Part shown: piece after piece, positions 1 to 5,710 of the stretch | How the letters are laid out: every line of letters starts with the position of its first letter | Position numbering within the stretch: position 1 is the first letter of the stretch | NCBI GenBank assembly: GCA_029935375.1 | Contig: JAOZKL010000014.1 | Location: 1-8,742 of the forward strand | Length of the DNA stretch: 8,742 bases | Direction: 5' to 3' | DNA from: Patescibacteria group bacterium | Lineage (GTDB): Bacteria > Patescibacteriota > JACMRA01 | Made by a program: the position numbers and the translations under genes | The notes under the pieces: model-generated | Database searches by the model: none | Told to the model about the DNA's origin: nothing | Seen by the model: the letters and a program-made list of their open reading frames with translations, nothing else

Positions 1-606
1 GGAAATGTGATAGAAACCGCCTGTCTACTCACCTTTCATTTTTCACCATTGTGGATATTTGCGATAGCTTCTGATGCAGCAGGTGGAACAAAATCGTTTT
101 TGAGTGAAGTTATAACAGAGTTAAGAAACAATGGAGCCATAAAAAGTGGAAACAAATTTGAATCCATTGAGGAGGTGTTATCTTATCTAGAAAAGAACTC
201 GGCAAATTTGGCAGATGCTACAGACTTGCCACCACTAAACACAAAAGAACTACAAGATAGCTATCGTAAAATAAAAAAAGATATAAAAGACTTGCCAAAA
301 GTAAAGGACCTGAATAACATATATACAGATTTGAAAGAAATTAGCAACGAAAATAATCAATCCATTAGTCAATTATCTATAATCACAGCAGGCAGTCTAA
401 TGGTTGCTGGTAAAAATATTGGACAAAAACATATCGTAAATTACTATGCAGACACAGTTAAAAACATCAAAAAAGATGGCCTATCAGAGTTTTTGAACAA
501 GTCATTTAGACCATATTTGCTATCAGCAAAAGAGAGGTTTAATCCAGCAAAAAAAACTTTCACAGAAAAATTACTAGAGAAAATACAAAAGAAGAGAAAT
601 AAATAA
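1..606 (+). CDS. 3' part of a conserved-looking hypothetical protein (5' end outside window)
   Basis: I do not recognise this family. The frame is open from base 1, so the GTG at 7 is probably internal and the gene continues to the left. Counting from that GTG, residues 4-27 are hydrophobic and rich in aromatic and small residues (FHFSPLWIFAIASDAAGG), suggesting a membrane-associated or buried segment. The remainder is Lys/Asn/Glu-rich and mainly helical in character. A second, weaker hydrophobic patch lies near residues 122-138 (SQLSIITAGSLMVAGK), and the C-terminal tail is strongly basic (EKIQKKRNK). The stop is TAA at 604-606, followed by a terminator, so this is the last gene of its transcript. 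It converges on the helicase gene. A real gene is likely from its length and amino-acid composition; its function is unknown. Confidence 0.7.
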   Translation, partial: GNVIETACLLTFHFSPLWIFAIASDAAGGTKSFLSEVITELRNNGAIKSGNKFESIEEVLSYLEKNSANLADATDLPPLNTKELQDSYRKIKKDIKDLPKVKDLNNIYTDLKEISNENNQSISQLSIITAGSLMVAGKNIGQKHIVNYYADTVKNIKKDGLSEFLNKSFRPYLLSAKERFNPAKKTFTEKLLEKIQKKRNK

Positions 607-620
607 CAATAAAGAGGGTA

Positions 621-660
621 AAAAAACAAGACAGCACTGCGACTGTCTATATTGTTTTTT
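621..660. terminator. Bidirectional intrinsic terminator between convergent genes
   Basis: Inner stem GACAG (630-634) pairs with CTGTC (643-647). An outer stem AAAAAACAA (621-629) pairs with TTGTTTTTT (652-660), with a 4-nt TATA bulge at 648-651. The A-run on one side and the T-run on the other give a U-tract in both directions. This fits a shared terminator for the rightward gene ending at 606 and the leftward helicase ending at 678. Confidence 0.75.
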
Positions 661-677
661 ACACTTTTAAATAGTGA

Positions 678-1904
678 TTAGTCTATAAATGTAAGCGCTG
701 TTCCTGATGATCCAGCTCTTCCTGTTCTACCAATACGGTGAATATAGTTTTCATAATCTGTAGGAGTTTCGTAATTTATTACATGTGTAATACCTTTTAC
801 ATCCAACCCACGAGCCGCAACATCTGTAGCTATCAAGATATCTATATCTCCTCTATCGAACTTTTTGAGAGCTATCTCTCTTGCCCTCTGAGATTTATCA
901 CCATGGATAAGATCTGCACGGAAACCTTCATCTTTTAGATCACCATGAAGTCTATCCACAGATCTTTTTGTTTCAGCAAAAATCAAAACCTTTTCGAATC
1001 CGGGAGATTCTATAGTGTTGATAAGTTTATTCAACTTCTTTTCACTACCTTCTACCCTGATAATATCTTGTTCTACGTTTTCACTTGTTTTGCCTCCAGT
1101 ACCAACCATTATTTTGAACGGATCTTTCAAAACTTCATCAATAATTGGTTGTAGTTTTTTATCTAAAGTTGCAGAAAATAACATTGTCTGATTTATCTCT
1201 CCCATTTTTTTGAGTAAAAATCTGATATCATCTACAAATCCCATATCAAGCATCCTGTCAAATTCATCTAGAACCAAAGCTTCCATATTTTCCAATTTCA
1301 AAGCTTTTCGCTCTACCATATCAATAAGGCGACCGGGGGTTCCAACGACGATATGATTATGCATTTTCAATCTCTTGATACTCCTGTGAACACTTGTACC
1401 ACCTGTCAAACAGATTGAGTACAAACGCAACCCTCTTGCTAGTGAGTTGAACTCTTTTTCTACCTGATTAGCAAGTTCCCTAGTTGGGACTACTATAAGA
1501 GTTTGGTATTTACCATTTTTTTGCAACATCTGGTTAATGATAGGTATCAAAAATGCTCCAGTCTTGCCTGTTCCTGTATCAGCGATTCCCAAGATGTTTT
1601 TACCAGTCAAACTCTGATCCAAAGTTTTATCTTGTATCTCTGTAGGATTAGCAAACCCTTTGTCTTCTAATAATTTGTGCAGTTTTGGGTTAAGATCTAT
1701 ATCAGCATATGTTCTACTAGACTCATACTTAATTTGCTCTACAGGTTTTGCTTTTTTTACAAATAATCTCCAATCTAAACTCTTTTTTTGCCTTCTACTT
1801 CTGTTACCACCTCTCTGTTGTCTTCCGGAAAAATGTCCACTCTTGGAACGATTTGACCCGCTTCTATTTCTGTTCCCGCTGGAACTATTACTTTTGTTGT
1901 ACAT
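678..1904 (-). CDS. DEAD-box family ATP-dependent RNA helicase (DEFD variant)
   Basis: This ATP-dependent RNA helicase would remodel RNA or RNPs in the cytoplasm (ribosome assembly or mRNA turnover in this family). All superfamily-2 DEAD-box motifs are visible: Q motif with Q91, motif I ADTGTGKT (108-115), Ia PTREL (140-144), Ib TPGR (189-192), motif II DEFD (213-216), III SAT (244-246), IV LIFAETK (307-313), V ATDVAARGLD (359-368) and VI YIHRIGRTGRAG (387-398). Motif II reads DEFD, so Ala is replaced by Phe while the catalytic Asp-Glu pair is kept. Residues 1-42 form a disordered Ser/Asn/Gly/Arg tail, a likely RNA-binding arm. The protein ends only 10 residues after motif VI, shorter than usual. 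The ATG at 1902-1904 is the first possible start, since an in-frame TAA lies two codons upstream. No Shine-Dalgarno sequence is adjacent. The subfamily (RhlE-, CsdA- or DbpA-like) cannot be fixed by eye. Confidence 0.95.
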   Translation of the reverse strand: MYNKSNSSSGNRNRSGSNRSKSGHFSGRQQRGGNRSRRQKKSLDWRLFVKKAKPVEQIKYESSRTYADIDLNPKLHKLLEDKGFANPTEIQDKTLDQSLTGKNILGIADTGTGKTGAFLIPIINQMLQKNGKYQTLIVVPTRELANQVEKEFNSLARGLRLYSICLTGGTSVHRSIKRLKMHNHIVVGTPGRLIDMVERKALKLENMEALVLDEFDRMLDMGFVDDIRFLLKKMGEINQTMLFSATLDKKLQPIIDEVLKDPFKIMVGTGGKTSENVEQDIIRVEGSEKKLNKLINTIESPGFEKVLIFAETKRSVDRLHGDLKDEGFRADLIHGDKSQRAREIALKKFDRGDIDILIATDVAARGLDVKGITHVINYETPTDYENYIHRIGRTGRAGSSGTALTFID

Positions 1905-2040
1905 ATATTATATTTAATTTTGCAGCCACTCCTCTTGGGTAGCTTCTATGGATTAACGAATCCAACCAGAAGAACTATTGTTCTAACCTTTCTACCACCT
2001 TACTCTGAACCTGCAAAAACTAAAGATGCTATAAAAGAAA

Positions 2041-2058
2041 TAATTGTATAAACAATTA
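2041..2058. promoter_or_regulatory. Perfect AT-rich palindrome, possible operator
   Basis: TAATTGT (2041-2047) and ACAATTA (2052-2058) form a perfect inverted repeat around ATAA. On the minus strand, the TTGTTT inside it and a TATAGC about 16 bp further on could be a weak promoter for the helicase, which the palindrome would then overlap. In such AT-rich DNA, chance is a real alternative. Confidence 0.25.
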
Positions 2059-2070
2059 CTATAATTATTC

Positions 2071-2104
2071 TGTTAAATATAACTTAACACTTTTTTTGTT
2101 TTTT
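2071..2104 (+). terminator. Weak terminator-like stem with long T-runs
   Basis: TGTTAA (2071-2076) pairs with TTAACA (2084-2089) around a 7-nt loop, followed by seven T, a G and six T. The stem is nearly all A-T, so it would be weak. No obvious rightward gene precedes it, so it could also just be AT-rich spacer. Confidence 0.25.
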
Positions 2105-2123
2105 GGCAAGGGGTTAAAACTTC

Positions 2124-2153
2124 TTATCAACGCCTGTTAAAATGGTGTATAAT
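2124..2153 (+). promoter_or_regulatory. Candidate sigma-70 promoter P1
   Basis: A perfect -10 TATAAT (2148-2153) is preceded by TTATCA (2124-2129) at 18-bp spacing. It lies 85 bp upstream of the propeller gene start. The -35 box is imperfect. Confidence 0.4.
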
Positions 2154-2173
2154 TACAGTACAGCTTTTCTAGC

Positions 2174-2202
2174 TTGACAAAATGACTGTATTGCAATATT
2201 TT
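2174..2202 (+). promoter_or_regulatory. Candidate sigma-70 promoter P2 for the propeller-ruvC unit
   Basis: A consensus -35 TTGACA (2174-2179), a 17-bp spacer and -10 TATTTT (2197-2202). Transcription would start near 2209, giving a leader of about 30 nt before the ATG at 2239. The leader is A/T-only around the start and has no Shine-Dalgarno sequence. Confidence 0.55.
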
Positions 2203-2238
2203 TGATTTATCAACGATAAAAAATAATTTAGATATATT

Positions 2239-3651
2239 ATGCCAACAAGCCAATTACCAATAGAGGGGGATCAAGACTGGGCAACACCATTAAACCAGTG
2301 GCTAAACCAAAGCAGTCCCGCAAGTCTTGGAGGGATACATAATGGAGATACGGCTAGTCGTCCATCCGGTTTGGTTGCAGATGATGAAGGTAGAATATAT
2401 ATCGATACAGAATCACAGGAATTGATCAAATGGGACGGGACTGCTTGGCAAACACTACTAACTGGCAGTCAAGAACAAAAATTTAGCATAACAGCAAAAA
2501 CTGCAGATTATACAATTACGCCAGCAGAAGCTGAAACCGGATTGAACGGATTTAGTAACGATGGGGCAAGCAGCACTGTGGTATTCACCCTACCTGATGC
2601 AGTAGCTGGGATGAAGGTTGTTGTTATAAATTCCAAAGTAAATCAAATCGTAGAGATTAATTCACAAGCAGCGGATACGATAATCACAGCAGATGTCCCA
2701 GATGGTAAAAACTGGGCAAGGGCTTTTATGATAGAAAATCTAAAATTCTATGCTATCAATGACACAGAATGGGTTACAAACGAAAATTTCAGCATATCAG
2801 GCTATTTCGGAGGCGGAACTGGCAGAGGGAGTGTAATCGATGGGATTCAGTTTAGCAGTGAAACTGCGATTAATCCTGCGGCGACATTATCTACTGAGAG
2901 ATCGATGATTGCTAGTGCAAACTCATCTACAAAAGGATATTTTGCAGGAGGAACAGACGGTACAGCCTCTAATATAATAGATAGTCTTAAATTTGACAAC
3001 GAAGTAGTTACTACGCCAGTGGCGACTTTATCAGTGGCTAGAAGTGGAGTATCTGGTGTAAACTCTACAACAAGAGGATATTTTACCGGAGGGTGGAACT
3101 CATCAACATTCTATTCTAATGAAATTGATGGGATACAGTTTAGTAATGAAACAGCAATCAATCCAACAGCAACATTATCTCTTGCCAGAGCAACCAATGC
3201 TGCTGTAAATTCTTCCACTAGAGGGTATTTTGCAGGTGGATTTGTATCTCCAGACTGCAAAGATAATATAGATGGTATAATATTTGCAACAGAAACGGCA
3301 ATTAATCCTGCTGCGACATTGTCTGTAGAAAAATTAGGATCTTCTGCTACAAATTCCGACGCGAATGGGTATTTTGGTGGTGGCACAGTTAGCGCTGGAG
3401 AAGTAGATGCATTAGAAAAAATAAACTTTTCTACAGAATCCGTTATTATGCTAACAGCAACCTTATCTATAGCTAGAGGTACCCTTGCTGGAGCAAATTC
3501 TGTAACGAAAGGATATAGCTCTGGTGGAACTTCGTCAAATTATAGAATAGATGGTATAGAGTTTTCTGGTGAAACAGCAATTAATCCATCTGCTACACTT
3601 TCTGTAGCAAGATATGGACTTGCTGACTGCCAATCTGGTGGGATATTATAA
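2239..3651 (+). CDS. Phage-tail-like protein with six GYFxGG (kelch-like) repeats
   Basis: The architecture suggests a structural or adhesive protein; no enzyme motif is seen. Residues 1-22 (LPIEGDQDWATPLNQWL) and 37-73 (GDTASRP...IYIDT...LIKWDGTAWQ) resemble the openings of phage tail or neck proteins. Residues 86-178 resemble a beta-rich module recurrent in tail fibres (TADYTITPAEAETG, VVFTLPDAVAGMKVVVI). From residue 188 to the end are six tandem repeats of 45-49 aa, each with GYFxGG, an IDGIxF(S)xETAINP strand and a TLSxAR strand; this is typical of a six- or seven-bladed beta-propeller. There is no N-terminal signal peptide or membrane helix, so export, if any, would need another route. 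It is the first gene of a probable unit with a 19-codon ORF and ruvC. The ATG at 2239 has no Shine-Dalgarno sequence. The family match is from memory of such proteins, not a search. Confidence 0.85.
   Translation: MPTSQLPIEGDQDWATPLNQWLNQSSPASLGGIHNGDTASRPSGLVADDEGRIYIDTESQELIKWDGTAWQTLLTGSQEQKFSITAKTADYTITPAEAETGLNGFSNDGASSTVVFTLPDAVAGMKVVVINSKVNQIVEINSQAADTIITADVPDGKNWARAFMIENLKFYAINDTEWVTNENFSISGYFGGGTGRGSVIDGIQFSSETAINPAATLSTERSMIASANSSTKGYFAGGTDGTASNIIDSLKFDNEVVTTPVATLSVARSGVSGVNSTTRGYFTGGWNSSTFYSNEIDGIQFSNETAINPTATLSLARATNAAVNSSTRGYFAGGFVSPDCKDNIDGIIFATETAINPAATLSVEKLGSSATNSDANGYFGGGTVSAGEVDALEKINFSTESVIMLTATLSIARGTLAGANSVTKGYSSGGTSSNYRIDGIEFSGETAINPSATLSVARYGLADCQSGGIL
2800..3651 (+). 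repeat. Six tandem coding repeats (GYFxGG propeller blades)
   Basis: Repeat units begin at 2800, 2935, 3076, 3223, 3367 and 3511, corresponding to residues 188, 233, 280, 329, 377 and 425. Unit lengths are 45, 47, 49, 48, 48 and 46 residues. Units 1, 3, 4 and 6 share the core ETAINPxATLS; units 2 and 5 have diverged there (EVVTTPVATLS, ESVIMLTATLS). Unit 6 has GYSSGG instead of GYFxGG. The DNA copies have drifted, so this is old amplification rather than a recent expansion. Confidence 0.9.
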
Positions 3652-3710
3652 TGATTTCTAATCCCTGCTTGCCAAAAACTGAATTTTCTGAAAATATCAT
3701 CACAATATGA
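3651..3710 (+). CDS. 19-codon micro-ORF linking the propeller gene and ruvC
   Basis: The ATG at 3651 overlaps the propeller stop codon (TAATG at 3649-3653). The ORF runs 19 codons (MISNPCLPKTEFSENIITI) to a TGA at 3708-3710 that overlaps the ruvC start (ATGA at 3707-3710). Both overlaps are classic geometries for translational coupling by termination and reinitiation, and they would explain how ruvC is translated without a Shine-Dalgarno sequence. No domain or hydrophobic segment is seen. Chance overlap is possible for so short a frame, so the peptide may have no function of its own. Confidence 0.3.
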   Translation: MISNPCLPKTEFSENIITI

Positions 3711-3712
3711 TA
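3695..3712 (+). promoter_or_regulatory. Small hairpin over the ruvC start codon
   Basis: TATCAT (3695-3700) pairs perfectly with ATGATA (3707-3712) around the loop CACAAT, placing the ruvC ATG (3707-3709) in the stem. Ribosomes translating the micro-ORF would melt it. The stem is mostly A-U and weak, so a regulatory role is only suggested. Confidence 0.25.
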
Positions 3713-4168
3713 CTTGGAGTAGACCCCGGAACAGCCATAATAGGATTTGCATTTGTAGAAGGCACTCAGCAAAACCCAGAGATTGTAAGTTATGGAGTGT
3801 TAGAAACCGCACCTAGGCCGGTGGATCAATTCCCTGGGCGACTGCTGGAGATTGCAGAGGATTTTGAGGCTTTGTTGATCAAATACAAGCCAATCAAGTG
3901 TGTGATAGAGGATTTGTTCTTTTTCAAGAATCAAAAAACTATTATTACTGTTGCCCAATCCAGAGGCTTGATGCTGTACCTACTGGCAAAACATGGTATA
4001 GAGGTTGTATCTATGACCCCACTACAAGTCAAACAAACCTTGTGTGGGTATGGAAGAGCCAAAAAAATACAAGTGCAAAAAATGACGCAAAAACTGTATA
4101 AACTGAAAGAATTGCCAAAACCAGACGATGCCGCGGATGCACTGGGCATGGCATGGTGTGGGTTGTAA
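3707..4168 (+). CDS. ruvC: Crossover junction endodeoxyribonuclease RuvC
   Basis: RuvC is the Holliday-junction resolvase. It works as a dimer with RuvAB and cuts symmetric strands of the four-way junction during recombinational repair. The protein has 153 residues, within the usual bacterial range of about 150-190. It opens with ILGVDPGTAIIGFA, containing catalytic D6. The second catalytic acid is E68 in CVIEDLFF, and the C-terminal pair is D141 and D144 in PDDAADALGMAW. These match the D-E-D-D set of the family (D7, E66, D138 and D141 in the E. coli enzyme). The GYGRAKK segment (114-120) matches the conserved DNA-binding loop. ruvA and ruvB are not in the window. The start ATG is preceded by an AT-rich stretch without a Shine-Dalgarno sequence and overlaps the stop of the micro-ORF. 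The stop is TAA. Confidence 0.95.
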   Translation: MILGVDPGTAIIGFAFVEGTQQNPEIVSYGVLETAPRPVDQFPGRLLEIAEDFEALLIKYKPIKCVIEDLFFFKNQKTIITVAQSRGLMLYLLAKHGIEVVSMTPLQVKQTLCGYGRAKKIQVQKMTQKLYKLKELPKPDDAADALGMAWCGL

Positions 4169-4257
4169 GGTGTGTTGACAATATTGTTTTATTTTTTTAT
4201 GGTTTTTGTATGTTTATAACAAACAGTGATGACGGAGAAGTATAATTTTACCTTACG

Positions 4258-4298
4258 ATAAACCCCTAAAAACCACCATTTATGGGGCTTTTCTTTTT
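4258..4298. terminator. Probable terminator between convergent ruvC and flippase
   Basis: CCCC (4263-4266) can pair with GGGG (4284-4287), flanked by AAA on the left and, after a bulged C, TTTT CTTTTT on the right. An alternative stem pairs ATAAA (4258-4262) with TTTAT (4279-4283). The T-rich tract favours rightward (ruvC) termination. The 17-nt loop makes it weaker than the terminator after rpsG. The rest of 4169-4257 holds an isolated TTGACA (4175-4180) without a good -10 and no gene. Confidence 0.45.
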
Positions 4299-4307
4299 AT
4301 ACAAACT

Positions 4308-5603
4308 CTACCTAATAGCTTTGATTAAAAGTGGGATTCTTAGCAAGAAAAAATCTATAATAGATAATATCACAATCGCCCAACTGGCACCAACGGCACC
4401 AAATTGCGGGATAAATGCAAGATAAAGAATTGGGGCTAAAATAGCCTGAATAGCAACTGCAATAAAGTTGTATTTTTCCTTATCATAAAATATCGTAATA
4501 TATGTCATCAATGCCGCTAAGGAATTGAAAATCACAAAAATTGACAATATCGGCAAAACCTCAAACTCGACGGGATATAACCCCTCTTTGTCTATAAGCT
4601 TTAATATTATAGGTCCAAAGACAACCATTCCAAAATATGCTACAACACCCATTGCAGCAGTCAGCGCAGTCCATTCTGAAATTATCAGAGCCTTGTAATT
4701 GTCAACTTTAAATACTTTTTTGATCCAATCCCCAACCTTGGATACATCTTTTTTGTCTAACTTTTGCTTGACTAGACTAGACACCTGCGGAAGGATTATG
4801 CCCGTTATAACAACAGCTTGCATCAGAAGATTGAAAGAGTTGGAAAAGCCGTTTACTTGATCCCCATAACCTAAAAACTCCAAAAATTGCTTGTTTGAAT
4901 TCTGATAAAAACTAATCAATAGCCCAGAAAGAGCCAAATAAAAAATAGAACTTTTATGCTTTTTCAGAATACTGAGACGAAATTTTCCTAGTGGAGTGTA
5001 TTTTTTCAGCCATACAAAGTCAGAACTAATTATCGTAATATACCCAATAAAACTGACCAAAATGAAGTATGTTAGTGGATTGGAAACTCCAATCAGACCA
5101 GAAACCAATGGATATGCTATTAACAGACCAATTAACAAGATCTTCCCACAAAAATCTGTAATACTGGATTTCCAAGTTTGCCCTCTGGAGGAATATACCG
5201 CAAGATAATTCTGATCTGCCAAGAGGATGAATTGAAACGCAAAAATTGCAATGATATAGCTGAGCTGGCTAGTACCAGATAAAGTCCAACTGAACAAAAT
5301 AGCCAGAAATGCAGGGATGAAGGTTAACAACCTTAGCCCCGTGATTGTAGTCCAAAAGTCTGCAATTTTCTTTTTATCGTTTGTTTTATCGTTTGTATAA
5401 AATTTCTGAATGATTAAAGGCAATCCTAGATTGACTAGCCCCATTATTATGCCAGTATATGCAATTATCAAATTATAATCTGTCAGCTCAGATGCTCCAA
5501 GCTCGCTGTTAAGCCATCTATTACTATATATACCAAGAGCAACAGAAAAGACCTTAATACCTACGTTAACGACCATTCCGATACCAAAACTTTTGCTAAA
5601 CAC
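4308..5603 (-). CDS. Polysaccharide/lipid-linked oligosaccharide flippase (MOP superfamily)
   Basis: A polytopic inner-membrane protein of the Wzx/MurJ-like MOP exporter superfamily, which moves lipid-linked sugars across the membrane for surface polysaccharide assembly. About 12 hydrophobic helices are visible, near residues 8-27, 44-65, 90-107, 114-129, 154-170, 177-194, 218-236, 256-275, 308-331, 345-369, 378-397 and 402-425. Typical family stretches are GLVNLGLPLIIQKFY near helix 2 and GAVGASWAIVILSIIDFFLL at the end. The length of 431 aa is normal. The called start is GTG (5601-5603). A better-placed ATG (5608-5610), 6 nt after a GAGG (minus strand, 5620-5617), is out of frame and stops after four codons, so the true N-terminus is uncertain. 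No glycosyltransferase neighbours are present, so the substrate cannot be deduced. It is divergent from rpsG. Confidence 0.85.
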   Translation of the reverse strand: MFSKSFGIGMVVNVGIKVFSVALGIYSNRWLNSELGASELTDYNLIIAYTGIIMGLVNLGLPLIIQKFYTNDKTNDKKKIADFWTTITGLRLLTFIPAFLAILFSWTLSGTSQLSYIIAIFAFQFILLADQNYLAVYSSRGQTWKSSITDFCGKILLIGLLIAYPLVSGLIGVSNPLTYFILVSFIGYITIISSDFVWLKKYTPLGKFRLSILKKHKSSIFYLALSGLLISFYQNSNKQFLEFLGYGDQVNGFSNSFNLLMQAVVITGIILPQVSSLVKQKLDKKDVSKVGDWIKKVFKVDNYKALIISEWTALTAAMGVVAYFGMVVFGPIILKLIDKEGLYPVEFEVLPILSIFVIFNSLAALMTYITIFYDKEKYNFIAVAIQAILAPILYLAFIPQFGAVGASWAIVILSIIDFFLLRIPLLIKAIR

Positions 5604-5630
5604 AAAACATAACTTGCCTCATTTTTACTA

Positions 5631-5665
5631 AAATGTCAATAATAGGAAACTAGCACTTGACATTT
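5631..5665. promoter_or_regulatory. 9-bp perfect inverted repeat between flippase and rpsG
   Basis: AAATGTCAA (5631-5639) and TTGACATTT (5657-5665) are perfect inverted copies separated by 17 bp. The right arm contains the rpsG -35 hexamer TTGACA and the left arm presents TTGACA on the minus strand, facing the flippase. This could be an operator for a dimeric regulator or two mirror-image -35 elements. Confidence 0.4.
5639..5644 (-). promoter_or_regulatory. Candidate -10 for the flippase gene
   Basis: On the minus strand this reads TATTAT, about 35 bp before the start codon region. No good -35 lies 17 bp upstream of it. The alternative minus-strand TTGACA (5639-5634) overlaps it but has no clear -10 downstream. 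Weak evidence. Confidence 0.2.
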
Positions 5666-5682
5666 CTCACTTTTTCTATAAT
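5657..5682 (+). promoter_or_regulatory. rpsG promoter with consensus boxes but a 14-bp spacer
   Basis: TTGACA (5657-5662) and TATAAT (5677-5682) both match the sigma-70 consensus exactly but are only 14 bp apart, compared with the usual 16-18. The -10 alone is well placed, 28 bp before the rpsG ATG. No extended -10 TGn is present. Confidence 0.55.
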
Positions 5683-5710
5683 GGTTATGCAGTAAAGAAT
5701 AACAAAAATT

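Larger units (their letters stand above)
1905..2238. other. Intergenic region between divergent helicase and propeller genes
   Basis: These 334 bases hold no convincing gene. Features visible are an AT-only 7-bp palindrome (2041-2058), an AT-rich stem followed by T-runs (2071-2104), and two rightward promoter-like sequences (2124-2153 and 2174-2202). On the minus strand, a small hairpin (stem AGCTAC/GTGGCT with one G-U pair) lies within 1925-1945 and carries AGAGGA in its loop. That AGAGGA is 25 nt from the helicase ATG, too far to act as a normal ribosome binding site. No tRNA cloverleaf could be built here. Confidence 0.7.

Noticed and set aside
738..1942. Plus-strand frames opposite the helicase
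   Set aside because: Antisense to a clearly functional helicase; Phe/Ser/Cys-rich with no motif.
1750..1945. A second minus-strand frame overlapping the helicase N-terminus (VIVPAGTEIEAGQIVP...)
   Set aside because: It looks protein-like but has no plausible start codon after its upstream stop, and it can be produced by the AAC/AGA/AGT-rich codons of the Ser/Asn/Arg tail read in another frame.
1905..2238. Possible tRNA or riboswitch in the long gap
   Set aside because: A GGATT/AATCC stem is present, but no acceptor, anticodon arm or proper 7-nt T-loop could be built.
2800..3651. CRISPR-like array
   Set aside because: The periodicity is about 140 bp, in frame, and the repeats are diverged coding units, not identical direct repeats with spacers. 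No CRISPR array was seen elsewhere.
3111..3812. Minus-strand frames at 3111-3386 and 3540-3812 inside the propeller and ruvC genes
   Set aside because: They are antisense shadows of the repeated codons, which repeat the same peptide (VADGLIAVSPEN type) only because the plus strand is repetitive.
2239..4168. An intact prophage
   Set aside because: Only one phage-like structural protein is present; no integrase, capsid, portal or terminase lies in the window, and core genes surround it.
4169..4257. Small transcript or gene after ruvC (TTGACA at 4175, palindrome ACAATATTGT, 10-codon frame at about 4231)
   Set aside because: No good -10 follows the TTGACA, the palindrome has no loop and would not terminate, and the frame is too short to support.
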